A stretch of DNA of 64,000 nt from the NCBI GenBank assembly GCA_947683425.1, contig CANTUQ010000070.1:6155501-6219500 (forward strand), in the 5' to 3' direction. The DNA comes from Excoecaria cochinchinensis (Eukaryota; Streptophyta; Magnoliopsida; Malpighiales; Euphorbiaceae). Below, one piece after another: positions 38,388-50,300 of this stretch; the first letter of the stretch is position 1, and each line of letters begins with the position of its first letter. The notes under the pieces are model-generated. The model made no database searches, was not told the origin of the DNA, and saw only the letters and a program-made list of their open reading frames with translations. A program made the translations under genes and the position numbers.

Positions 38388-39364
38388 TCACAAGCAAAAA
38401 AACCTTCCAACCAAGTGCTCATTATCCTCCAAGAAATCAAGAGCTTCCATAGTTTCCCACTTATCCAATCCTAATTTTTTTAGCTCCATGGTAATTTCAC
38501 TTGTTGTATATATACGCTTGCTAGTATTAGTAATAGCTTTTGCAATTTCTTTCATTGAAGAAGTTACCTCCATGATTTCTTCAACAATAACATCATATTT
38601 TTTTCTTTTAATACCCTTGGATGATGACCTTGGTTGTTTAGAAGGTAAAGAGGCAATGTCTGGAGTTAGTGAATCTTGAAGAGTAATTGGTGATGGTTCA
38701 TTAGAAAAAGTCTGCATTTACTCAAGGAAAACCTCATTATTCATTTGCATCTCATCAATGTCATCAATATTCAACTGCTTATCTATGTTCCATCTACGGA
38801 CCTTCTCTTTTGCAGTCTCACAACCATCTCCATTTGCTCTATCCTTCTCAAATAACTTACGAGCATCTTCCAAAAAATGAAGCTCCTTGTCTCTTATTGT
38901 CTTATAATCTGGTTTAACCTATAATAATAAATTCACTTCAATTAACCTAATGGGAATTACAAAATTCAAATAAGTACAGTTACAAAAAATACCTGAATTA
39001 CACTTTCCCAAACAGTTGGAGTAGCTTCAACTTTTTTAGTAATGTCATTCCACCCAAAGCCGCTTTTTTTGTCAAAGAGCTCAATAGCTAGATGCATTTG
39101 CTTTTGTATAGTTTTTAACCTATTCACTGCTTTTGCCTTATCAATTGTTTTGTTTATCTTTTGAAATTCAATATTAAGGGCTCTAATAACAATATTCCAA
39201 GCTGTTTTATTAAATTTTTTCTCATCCTTATTTCCTTTAGCCTTTTCTTCCTTTAAAAGATCAAGGAGAAGTTTGTCCATCTCTTTAGGCCACTTGAAAT
39301 ACTTTTCAGTCTTTCCACCAGAATTACCAACAAGTTCTATCTCATCTTCCAATGGCAAATCCAT
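38388..39364 (-). pseudogene. Harbinger ORF1, Myb/SANT-like DNA-binding protein, with in-frame stop
   Basis: Exon 1 (39364 to about 38993) encodes FKWPKEMDKLLLDLLKEEK, KTAWNIVIRALN and GFGWNDITKKVEATPTVWE. This is the Myb/SANT-like module that in PIF/Harbinger elements binds the ends and partners the transposase. Exon 2 starts at about 38919 (VKPDYKTIRDKELHFLEDAR). After NEEVFLE comes TAA, immediately followed in the same frame by the usual C-terminal part (IVEEIMEVTSSMKEIAKAI, then YTTSEITMELKKLGLD). The stop therefore truncates an otherwise continuous protein, a probable nonsense mutation. Confidence 0.8.
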
Positions 39365-39504
39365 CTGTGTAAAGGCAAATAAAATATAAAATATAACACA
39401 ATTGCTTAAAAACTTAGCATAAGTCTTTTCATGTAAAATAGAAATAATAACATACGCATTTTATTGTTTTATTCATAATTAAAAATAAAAATAAATACAT
39501 AAGT

Positions 39505-40295
39505 TTAAAACTGAGATGTATAATCTTGCCACATACGAAAAGAAATGACATCTCTTATTTGTTCTCCTAGTCTAGCATCTATGTCCCTAGGCATATAGCC
39601 AATATCTTGAGACTGAGTAAAATTTTGCATTAGCTCATTATCAACTTGCCGTAAAATATCTTCATCCGGATCATACATCATCAAAAAATTATGCAAAATG
39701 CAGCAAGCAATAACAATTTCTGACATGGTATTGACATCATAATTTGCTTCCGTTCCACTAGCTATGATAGGAAATCTTTTTTTGAGAACTCCAAATGCTC
39801 TTTCAATTGCATTGCGCAATGATGAATGTCGAAGGTTAAACAATTCCTTTGCATTCTCAGGAGCACTATGTGAATATTCTTTCAAATGATATCTAGTACT
39901 CCGATAGGGGGTTATAAAACCAGATCTCAATGGATAGCCAGCATCCACTAAATAAAATTTACCTACAAGTGGATTAAAAAAGTTCAATTCATTGATTGCT
40001 TATTTAAAAATCATTTTAGTGAAGTTTTTAATATGAAATTAATTACCTTGAGGAACTTTCAATTTATCTTCCCTAGTCAAAGCATTTTCTAATATTCTTG
40101 AATCTGAAGCAGAGCCTTCCCAACCAGGTAGTACATACGTAAATTTCAAATCAAAAGTACAAGCTGCTAATATATTCATTGTAGGTATCCCTTTCCTTCC
40201 TCTATATCTTGGGACATCTTCTTTTGAAACTTTAACACGAATGTGCGTTCCATCAATAGCCCCTATACAATTCTATATAATAAAACGTACAGAAG

Positions 40296-40331
<36 letters not shown>

Positions 40332-40785
40332 GATATGATAGAATCCTAGTTTACTAACCTCAAAGTAAGGAAAAAATCTTCCTCCACCATATTGTATTTC
40401 TGAAGGAACTGTAGAACCATCTGATTGTACTAAAAAATCATCTTCTAATGATACAATTGCTTTAAGAACATTGTGAAAGTGACGGCTCACAGTCTCCCCA
40501 CTCCGACGAAAGAGAAAATTTACAACTCTATGTCTCTCATTGTGTGCTAAAATATATAAAAATTTAACAACTTGTTCCTCAACGATACTGTAATTGTTAT
40601 CTTTTAACAATGTTACGAGAATTTTCACCACTTTCTAAATGACTCATTATTTCATGTCTAACATTATTTATATGATTGAAGTCTATTAGAGGTCTTTCAA
40701 TATGTTGATAAACTCTCAGTAAAGAAATCAAATATCCAGCATATGCAATAAAGGCAGCTATCACATTTCTATCAATGTCTTTCAT
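39505..40785 (-). pseudogene. Harbinger DDE transposase (HARBI1-like), frame broken near the N-terminus
   Basis: Exons: about 40785-40357, 40272-40047 and 39962-39505, with GT/AG introns of 84 bp each. Motifs in order: HLESGENSRNIV, VEEQVVKFLYILAHNERHR, FRRSGETVSRHFHNVL, then AIDGTHIRVKV (first Asp), GSASDSRIL (second Asp), and RNAIERAFGVLKKRFPI (Glu), so the DDE triad survives. Between NIV and the SIVEEQ region the frame shifts, and the stretch usually found there (around MGPKAF) is lost. A (TA)n run sits in intron 1. The catalytic core is intact, but the start region is not. Confidence 0.85.
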
Positions 40786-41346
40786 AATTCCTGAATATAA
40801 AAACCAAACATAAAGACAATTAATATGTGCACTATACTATATGATATATAAACAACAGCATATATAAATAAAGTACAAATACACTCAAAAAACTATTACC
40901 ATTAGCTAATCAATTATAACAAACTACATGTCTATTAAAACAAGATACACAAAAGGATCATTAAATATTGGAACTTCAAACAAATTAATATCAGATGAAC
41001 AATAAATTAATCCTAATTTAAAACAATCTGGAATCCTAATCACCAGAATTATACAACTAAATGTGTGCGCATATGTTATTAAATAATACTCAGCAAATAT
41101 TGAACTTATAATCTAATAAATTATTGAACTGATAAATATGCTGTTGCCATAGAATGATTATGCAAGAGTATTCATATAAAGAATTTCTTCTTCTCTGTGA
41201 GCATAGAGTTATTTGGGTTAAATCATTAATTGGAGTAAGTTGAAATTTATACACTTCAATTATGTTTCTCGAGTCTGATGTTAATAATATATAAGTCAAA
41301 CTTTAATTGTTTCTCCTCTATAAAACTTGTTGTGGTGGCACATCTC

Positions 41347-41351
<5 letters not shown>

Positions 41352-41423
<72 letters not shown>
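41352..41423. repeat. (TA)n microsatellite, 72 bp
   Basis: Uninterrupted TA dinucleotides inside the Harbinger element, upstream of the transposase gene. Spurious Tyr-Ile frames arise from it. Confidence 0.95.
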
Positions 41424-41427
<4 letters not shown>

Positions 41428-42795
41428 TGCAATATTGTTGATACATTACAGTGACGACAACAACCTTTTAATTGCAAAAACAAAAAGAAAGAGAAAAAGA
41501 TGATTGCGTAATGAAGCACTAATTTCCAAATAACATGTGTTACAAAGTTGAACAATATCTTTATATCTCAAATTTCATTACTCACAGTGGTTGGCGACAA
41601 GGAGGCTTGATTGAAGATTGTTGGTCTCGACGCAGAGGGTCTGATCGGTGGCAGCTGATGAAGTTCAAGTGTTTGGGTGAAAGAAGAACAGTGAAAAAAG
41701 AAAGAGAAGAAAAGAATACGTTTAGGTCAATTTGTTTTTAATAAATAACTAAAAGGACATTATAGTCTTTTCAAAATAAACCCTTAAAAATATGGAATTC
41801 ATTTGTAAATTCCACATATTTTATTAGAATTTGGTGAAGGTATGATGAATTCCATGGAATTAAATTATACGAATTCAATTCTTATTTTTTTTACATTTCA
41901 AGCATGAAAATTAGGAATTACAAATGAATTCCATAAAATTTTATGGAATTCATTTGTTTCAAGCATAGCCTTAGAGTGAATTAAGAATTAAATTTAAAAA
42001 ATTTTAGACAGAAATATTTTTTATTTTGAATTTTAGGAGGGAATTAAAAATTGAATTGAATTTTATATTTTTTGAGTTGGTGGAAGATTAATTAGCCAAA
42101 TTATTCAATTTTGGCTAAAATTACAGAGATATCTTGACTGTTCAGTGCTCAACTGTAGCTTTTGAATAAGTTTTTAGCATTAGAGTAGAATTTTAAACAA
42201 CTTTATAAGTTTCGTAACTCCGATTACAATCGAGATTCTTATTTGTTGCCAAAACTGTTTGATATCCACTACACTTTTGGTTTCAGACGCATTAATCGAA
42301 TAATTTAAAAAGTTTGAATCAGATAATTATTATATTTGCTTAAATTTTTAAATTGTATATTTAATGTTTATATTTTTTTGTAGTCTAATTATTTAATTAT
42401 TTTGTTATTTTTTAAGATATTGCTTAAAATTCTCAAATGGGTGCAAAAATAATACAGATAAAGACTGTCAAATATTAATTTTTCAATTTTGTACTTTGAT
42501 TTAAATTTTAATTGTACTTATTGAGATATTTTAATTATATTTGTATTTATTATTATCTTTATTTATTTTGTAAATTTTTAAAAATATTGAATTATCCAAA
42601 GTATTGGATAATATTGTATTGTATTGTTTTGTACCGAAAAAACTGAAAAATCAAACTAAATTATACCGAACTTTATAAGAAATGTACCGATTTGTGCAGA
42701 ATTTTCAAGATAATAACAATATTTAATTTTTAAAATATCCAAAATTTTAAGATAATACGGAGGTTTACAAATTTTCGAATTGTACCGTACTGTAT

Positions 42796-43697
42796 ATACC
42801 CTTAATTTATAGTATCCTAATACTAGAGATTAATTTATAGTATAACTCAAACTTTTTAAAAGTAGGATTAGATAATTTTATTCAGATAAAGTTAATTATA
42901 TTTTTATCAAATTATTCAAATTCAAATTATAATGTTAATTTTATTTTATATGAAATTCTATCAATATTTATATTTATAGGCGTATTCAAACTTCATCACA
43001 TATATATATTCATTACTTATAAGAGTCCTGCCATTCTATTTTATAGTACACGCGTTTATACTTATTTTAAATAGTAAAAAGAAAAAAGTAGACCAACATA
43101 TTTTGATTTAATTAACAAGTTCGGGGACTATAAGTGATTTCTCGCCAAAAGTTCAGGGGGTAATTAAATTGTTGAAACAAATTTAAGGGGTTAGATATGG
43201 GTTGGATTTTATTATTTTTATTGCATATTTAGCCTTATGCTTTAAACCTGTCAATTTCACGTGACATGCTACATCAACAATGAAGGGCTAATATAGCTTA
43301 ATTTTACAAGTTCAGATGCCCAGAACGAGTTAAGTAATTTTTTTTGGATAAATTTAAGGAATTGGAAGTATATTAGGCCTAAAAAAATAATCACGCTATA
43401 CTAAAAAATACACACAATTTAGGGGCGAATTTACTAATCAATAACTAAAGAGAAAAGAAATGTCAAATACATTTAATAAAGCGACACATTAACGACTAAT
43501 ATTATAATTGGTTGCTAATTCAGAACTGAAAAATTAGTTCAAAATTTTTTGACTTAAATTCGGTTGCTATATTTCACTTATCATATTTTAAATTTTAAAT
43601 TTTTATGTTTCAGATGGAATATTCGAGAACATAATTTGTGCGCCGATATATTTGCTAAGTACCATACGCAGCGTTGGATGTTTAAATTTTAAAACTT
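42796..43697. other. Intergenic region without genes
   Basis: AT-rich. The stretch 43115-43390 contains phrases such as AAGTTCGGGGACTATAAGTG and AATTTAAGGGGTTAGATATG that look like degraded repeat arms, but I could not pair them. No frame worth calling. Confidence 0.5.
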
Positions 43698-43705
43698 TAA
43701 CCGTC

Positions 43706-44208
43706 TAGGGGTGAGTAAATTTCGGTTCAAACCGAAAAATCGAATCAAATCGATCGAATTTTTTGGTTTGGTTTGGTTTCGATTTCAAAAATAAAATAAT
43801 TTCGGTTATTTCGGTTCGGTTTTAAAAGGCAAAAATAAAAAAAATGAACCGACTGAACTTGCATTAATATATGTTTTTTTTTTCATTTTTTACAAAAATA
43901 AACTTTATTTTTGTATTTTTTAATTCAATATAAAGGGGTTTAACTAAAATTAAATATATTTACATTTTTAATTTGAATTTTTTTATTTTAATTTTATGAT
44001 TTGTAATTTTATATAATTTTCAGATAATTTTTTTAATTATAATTTTAAAATTTCGGTTTATCGGTTAACCGAACCAAATCGATCGAAAATACCGGTTTGG
44101 TTATTGCATAATTATGGTTCGGTTCGATTTTGTAAAATCTTGTAATTTCGATTTTTCGGTTGTTTTGGTTCGGTTCGGTTATTAAACCGAACCAACCGTT
44201 GCACACTA
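43706..44208. mobile_element. hAT-type MITE, 503 bp
   Basis: Starts TAGGGGTGAGTAAAT and ends GTTGCACACTA. Flanked by TAACCGTC (43698-43705) and GAACCGTC (44209-44216), an 8-bp target duplication with 7 of 8 matches. Subterminal CGGTT/AACCG clusters at both ends are typical of plant hAT MITEs. No coding sequence. Confidence 0.8.
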
Positions 44209-44228
44209 GAACCGTCCATTATAAGCAT

Positions 44229-45010
44229 CAATGTTAATAAAACCGGACCGGACCGGCCGGTTAAACTGCGAACCGGACTGAAAACCGGTTGGTTCAACCA
44301 TATAAAATCGGATTGAAAAAACCGGACAGAACCGGGAAAAACCGGATTTAAATAAAAAATAATTTTTAAAAAACACAAATTATTTTTAAAACACCTCAAA
44401 ACTCAAATTATTTTTTAAAATACATTATTTATAAAAAAAATCCCTCAATTCATCTCCTTCCATCTAAATAATATTTTTTTTAGGCAATACACTATATAAT
44501 TGAAATAAAAATTCTAATTCTAATAAAAATGTATTGTACATAAAAAATTTATGAAAAATAAAAAAATATATTTCTGCTAATGACATAATCGAATAAAAAA
44601 ATAAAATTAATTTTTTTTTTAAAAAGAAAACCTCCAAAATTAAAAAAATAAATAAAACAAAATATTTTTTTTAAAATACACCCTTTATAAAAAAAAAAGT
44701 CCGGTGAGAATGACAATGATAATGCGTGGTGAAAATGATTTTTTTTTAAATATATATAATATAGAATGAATTTATTTGAATATTTAAAACTTATGTTTAG
44801 TGAATATTTAATATATTTTGTAACTTATTATTAGTATATTTGTGTTATATGTTAAATATTTTGATAAATTTTATTTTTATTTGAGTGTTTATATAGTATT
44901 ATTTATAAAAATTATACTAATTAATAATATTTTAAAAAATAAAAAAAAATTCGATTGAACCCGGTCGAACCACGAACCCCCAGCCTTGCCGTCTGGTTTC
45001 AATAACATTG
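44229..45010. mobile_element. hAT-type element, 782 bp, perfect 8-bp TSD
   Basis: TIRs: CAATGTTAATAAAACCGG on the left, and CAATGTTATTGAAACCAG for the right end read inverted. ATAAGCAT is duplicated exactly at 44221-44228 and 45011-45018. The ends are rich in ACCGG, the interior is AT-rich and there is no transposase. Only 12 bp separate it from the end of the preceding hAT MITE. Confidence 0.9.
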
Positions 45011-45341
45011 ATAAGCATAGTTTAAAACATGGAAAGCAAAGAATGTAAGTAGCGCTGCTCCAGTAGTCGGCAGCGAAGAATCTAAGTTTTGTGAATAGTA
45101 AAAAGTGCACGCTACTAGCACGACGTATTGCTATTTAAGTTCTGTAAGATATTTCACACCTGTGATTTTGTGATTAAATAGTACATCCTTAGTTTTATGA
45201 TGGCTGTTAAGGACAAGTATGTTGCTTTCGGAGAGTATTTTTTAGGTTGAATTTGTATACCGTGCATTGTTTTATGCTTTCGCTGTCTCAAATTATTTAT
45301 CGTTTAAGATTGTTTCACACAAATCATTCAAATTATTCATG

Positions 45342-45390
45342 TCATTCTTGCAATATAATTTTTTTTTTGAAACAATCATTCTTGCAATAT
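45342..45390 (-). mobile_element. Minimal poly(A)-tail insertion with 15-bp target duplication
   Basis: TCATTCTTGCAATAT occurs at 45342-45356 and 45376-45390. Between them are 19 bp: AA, a T run, then GAAACAA. Read on the minus strand it is TTGTTTC followed by A's, the same form as the insertion at 12123-12172. Confidence 0.65.
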
Positions 45391-45462
45391 TATTGGTTTC
45401 ACTATGTTTAAATTGGTGAATTGCTTTGTAATGTTTTGCTGTCTTTAATGTTCTTTGAATTA

Positions 45463-46041
45463 ATGCCCTATTTGGTTTGTGGTAGTTCTCGATTCATTAA
45501 TTTACGTTATGGTACGATACAATATGTTATAATATGATTACAACTATACGATATTTGAAAATACTATATGGTATTATGTAATTTTATAATATTTTCTATT
45601 TGATTTAACCGCAGAGTATTATATAGTTTTATTATAAAAATGATATAAATGCACTTTAATTTATAAAAATATTAATTATTTATATAATTTTTAGTATTTT
45701 AAAATGATATTAATATTTTTAAAATAATTAAATAAATATTTGGTAGGTGATTAATTAATGTTAAATGTTAAAAAATTAATTTGATAGGTGATTAATTAAT
45801 GTTAGTTATTAAATAATTAAATAATATGATAAAAAGTAAAAATTATAAGATTAAAACAGTAAAAATAGTTTTGGATAATCATAAAATATCACCAAATTGA
45901 TAATTATTAAAATAAATTATTTTTATTATTTAAAAATTATGGAAAAAAATCATACGATTGCTATGCCATAAACAAAATTATCAAAACAAACATTACAGAG
46001 GACAGTCTATTAATAAATCAAACTATACCGCAAACCAAATA
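45463..46041. mobile_element. Harbinger-like MITE, ends approximate
   Basis: Inverted arms: CCTATTTGGTTTGTGGTAG near 45467 and, inverted from 46021-46041, TATTTGGTTTGCGGTATAG. TTA flanks both sides (45460-45462 and 46042-46044), but the left end then has a few extra bases, so the border is uncertain. The interior is AT-rich and non-coding. The TTTGGTTTG words resemble the TIRs of the elements at 31572 and 52256. Confidence 0.6.
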
Positions 46042-46099
46042 TTACCAAACAAATGTTTACAACGTTTTGCTTGCAAACACCCAATTTAGGATACCCAAA

Positions 46100-46905
46100 A
46101 AAGTTTTGATTTTGCCATATTTAGATCCAGCCCTCCCTCTTTGTCCCTTTCCCCATCCTCTCACTGCCTCTGTCCCCCTCCACCGTCGAATCGTGCCCGG
46201 CCCGGCCCTCCAGTCGCCACCCTAGTTAGTCGTCGGCCCTTCTCTCCAGTCGCCGCCCTTGGTCAGTCTCCCTCTTCCTCGTCTTCTTTAAGGAAAAACC
46301 ATAGTTACCCTGATTAATCGGGATACCTATTCTCTCCTTATCCTCAACATCACTTTACATATGCTCCCACCTTGCTCTCTTCTCAACTGATTTCTTTTTT
46401 TCTTCTTTAATTTTGTTTCTTGAATTTATATTAGTGAGAGAGAAATGGTGATTTTCACATCTTCATCCTAGAGATCGAAGGTGAGTTTAAGTAAACTGCA
46501 ATTTCAAGTCTAGATTAGACATTATCTGCAAATTTATTTCTTGGTGGCTTCAGCTAACTATTTATCTGGCCGAGGCTTGTATTTATTGGAACCTGTTCCT
46601 AGAACACGAGGGATACAGGTCAAGCAGTCGCAGTCCTTGGGGAAGGTATTTGTTCTTTCACGTTTTTGTCAAAATTATCTCTTCTTTTGTAATTATGATT
46701 ATATGTGTATTTGCTATACCTGTAAAAGTGTATTGATTTTATTGATTATTTTGTTTGGCAGATTGCATCCGAGACATCCATCATTCAGTGCTGTTATGCA
46801 GATACACAATACTCCTTGTTCAGCAAGTAGAGGCATCTCCTCAAAGAAATGGATTGGAGAGCTAAACTTGGATTTTTCCGAGAAAGAGCGGTAATTTACA
46901 ATTCT
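46100..46905 (+). other. Unidentified exon/intron-like stretch (gene fragment?)
   Basis: A GC-richer, pyrimidine-rich leader (46110-46290) is followed by a short exon-like piece ending GATCGAAG|GTGAGTTT (about 46480). Next comes a possible exon with acceptor GGCTTCAG (about 46553) encoding NYLSGRGLYLLEPVPRTRG then IQVKQSQSLGK, with donor at 46646. A 116-bp intron ends TTTGGCAG (46761). The spliced continuation reads IASETSIIQCCYADTQY, then meets a stop. A downstream WRAKLGFFRERA follows in the same frame after that stop. The exon-like structure is good but I do not recognise the protein; a broken or captured gene is likely. Confidence 0.45.
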
Positions 46906-47372
46906 TTATAATGATAATTCTTCATTTTATGTTTATTCAAACAGTACTAGTTATTCATATAAAGTATTTAAAACTGATTCTTGTTCTTGGTTTGGATAAT
47001 GGGAGATGAGAATGCAAAAAGAGGAAGAAAGGTCCAGAAAATCCAAAGTGAAAGAGAAAGAAAATCAATGAAATATGCTAAACCAAGTCCACATTTTTAA
47101 ACAATCCTGAAAGAATACCAGAAGTACTATGTGGTAATTCATCTTTCACTTCCCTAATCAAATATTTATCATAGTTTTTCTTAAATTTTTAAATTTTTTG
47201 CTTGTTTTTATTAATATGGTGGCATGGCATGACAGTGATATTCTTATGTCATTTTTTTACATTTCGTAAGAGATTAGTATATTAATTCTCCTGGATTTGT
47301 ATGTCAAAGGGTTCATTAGTTTACTGTCTTTGTCATCACTCTAGACACCTATATTAACAATTCTGTCGGTCG

Positions 47373-50300
47373 CTAAACTGTCTCATTGTTTGGGTACTTT
47401 AACTTACATTTCTCCTTGCCTCTGTTAGCATCTTTACCATTTCTTACATTATTCAGATTTGGCCCATCAGATCGAGCACTTACATTGAGCCATTGCCGAA
47501 AATTTTCATCATACCGCCTTGCTGAATTTGTGAAGGACTCATCTGATACACTCTCCATTCCCTTTGATTGATTTTTCTCTCTACCCTCGCATTTGATTCT
47601 TGGGTACCGATTGCATCATCCTTTCTCTATTTTTTTTCTCCTACAAATTGAATAAAAATCACAATTAATTGAACTGGAAGCAAGATGGTAAAACAATATT
47701 ATGTGAATAACTACTTGATTTTTTTTTTCAATTTCAGCGATGAATGCAACCTCATTTTCCTTCATTTTATCCATCATAGTAACATTGGTCCCATCATTTT
47801 GATGTTGTTCCTTGATCTTTTATTGGTTCCCGAAACATCACACTAATAACAAACATCATGAAGAAACATTATAATAATTATTATCAATTAGAAAGTATAA
47901 AATAATATTAGTTGCTAAACAGGATCAAAATACCTCTACATCCTTGGGTCTTGTTGGACAAGTTTGAACATTATGTCCTGTTGAGCGATAGTATTTGCAA
48001 GTCATTATCCTCCCTTTCCTAGATAGGTTCCCTTTTTCTTGGGCTCATACTTATAATTCCTTCTATTTTTTTAGGTCTCCCAATTAACTTCCTAAACTCA
48101 GGTGGCAAAATTGGCTCACTAACCCCTTCTTCCCACACCTCTATACCCTTCAATGGATGCATGGGGTAATGGTAAGCTCTCAAATATGTCTCCTTCCTAT
48201 ACCAATCGCTAACATGTGACTCACGATGTTGATTTTCCAAGCTACAGACTGCAGAAACAGCACGAGCACATGGTATACCTTGGAGATCCCACCCCCTACA
48301 TGTGCAAGAGGATTCTTTTAATCTCACTATATGTCTATTTGCAGCATGAAAGATGCTGGTCACCTCAAACCCATAAGCACCATTGTATGCCACATGCTAA
48401 TTGTGTGATTCCTCTTTAGTTTTCTCAAGCTTCACCATTGCATTGGAGAGATATCTGATATCCAATTCGTGATGGCTTCCATCCTCATCATTTGCTTTCT
48501 AATTTCATACAACATTGTAATGATGGGTCTGCACCTGGCATCGAGTATTCACCCATTGGAGGTTTCACATAAATTGTTGTCTACAATATCACATTTACTT
48601 TCTATCTTGAAAAAAATACTTAAACTATGTTGACAAAGCATATTCCATACAATCCTCTAAAATACCATCGCCAAGAGTTTTTGTATGTTCCACATTAGTT
48701 TTCAATTGAGCCTTTAATGTAGATTTGGTAGCTGCCCAAAAAGCATACTTCCTTTCATCACCCCTCCATTTTCTTGCACACATTCTACAATATACATTGG
48801 GCAATTCTTCCTTAATTGCAGCTTCAAGACCCTAAACAAAGTTGAAGCAAATAAAAAAGAGCATAAAACATTAATAATTAGTTGAAATCAATAGGTATAA
48901 CTATCAATGTTTTCTACTACCTTTTGCATATCTGAAATCAATGTGAAACTTTTGCCATCTCCCAATTCTAAATAATCTTGTAAACATCTTAAGAACCATC
49001 GCCAATTATAAGTGTTCTCAACTTGGACTACCACCTAGGGGTGGGCAATTGCCGGGTTCGGGTCAACCCGACCCGAACCCAAATAACCCGAAAATCGAAA
49101 TATGGCAAATTTGGTCACCCGAACCGACCCTAAATTATAATAGGACCCCGAACCGAATAACCCGAAAAATTTCGGGCCCCGAACCGAATAACCCAAATAA
49201 CCCGCATTTCAATTCTTTTTTTTTTTTAAAGTTAAAACTAATTAAACAATAATATTAAAACTATTCAATACCTAATTATCATATAATATGAAAAATGCTA
49301 ATTAAATACCTAATTAACTTGTTCACCATCATAAAATGTCTAAAAATTACAATAAATTAATAACATTCTTAATGTTTAATTAACAAAAACATTAAAATTA
49401 AATTGTCCACAAAATGCCACCATCTTTGATCTTTAGTTGCTCCAGGAACCTTAAATGGTTCGACTGATGCGACCTCTTCCTCCAATTCAATTTCATTTGA
49501 TGAAAACATCTACAGGTTCATGCAAATAAAATTTCAGTATGCTTAAACTAAATTAAATGAACAAGCTTCAATTGTGTTAGCTGAAATTGAGTTAATACAT
49601 AATATAGTAAAAGTTAAGAACAAGCTTGAAATGGCAAATAACATTTTTATTGGTTTACAAGTTAATATATAATATAGTAAAAGTTAAGAAGGTAAAGTTA
49701 TTTAAAGACACAAAATTCTTAACGTTTGAATTTGGGACTAAAGCATAAAATTCACTTTAATTTGTTATTAAGACTTTTACATTAAGCATAGCTAAATATT
49801 GCAAGCCATTATTATATATCTAAATAAATATTAAATTAACTTAAAAAATAAATTATAATGATAAGATGATTAATTGTTTTAATAGTTAAACAATATGGAT
49901 GTTTTTGTTTTATAAACTCAGAGAGCATAACTAGTGAATCCAAATGCCTTATAGATATCTCATAGGATCAAATCGACAAAACGAGACCACTTAGCCATCT
50001 TCCAATTTTATTCGAATTAAAAGATAAAAGACTGAGCAGACGAAACTGCACCCAACAAAAAGCACAAATTGGAAATTAACTCAACAAATAAATTTTCAAA
50101 ACTTGATCTACTCTGCAAGGAACTTCTATGCAAAGTCTCCCGCGAAAAAATATGAATCAACTCATGACTGTTCACTCCCTCTAATTCAATATACCATCAG
50201 AGAAAAAATTAAATAAATAAAAAGGAAAACAAAAAAAAATGAATTCCACCAAAGTCTTCCTTTTTTTTTTTGTCTAAAAATATACGTGTGTGATTCTATC

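Larger units (their letters stand above)
37933..41970 (-). mobile_element. PIF/Harbinger transposon, 4038 bp
   Basis: The left end GGGTCCGATTGGAACAAATG and right end (inverted) GGCTATGCTTGAAACAAATG form imperfect TIRs of about 25 bp, both running into AATTC. TTA is duplicated at 37930-37932 and 41971-41973, as expected for Harbinger. It carries the two diagnostic genes, both on the minus strand: a DDE transposase (39505-40785) and a Myb/SANT-like ORF1 (38388-39364). Both are damaged, so the copy is not self-sufficient. The related element at 63165-63180 has no insertion at the matching place. Confidence 0.92.
36597..42795. mobile_element. AT-rich tandem-repeat element (copy B), split by a Harbinger insertion
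   Basis: The outer parts, 36597-37930 and 41974-42795, together make about 2.15 kb. They are collinear with 61894-64000 at the right end of the window, so both belong to one dispersed family. The left end reads TAGGCGTGTGTCTACGAATA; the right end, inverted, reads TAAGGGTATATACAGTACGG, faintly like plant hAT termini. No clear target duplication was seen, so the class is unsure. It contains five units of a roughly 160-171 bp tandem repeat and no protein frame. Confidence 0.7.

Noticed and set aside
41256..41555. Minus-strand frame with Tyr-Ile repeats
   Set aside because: Direct translation of the (TA)n microsatellite.
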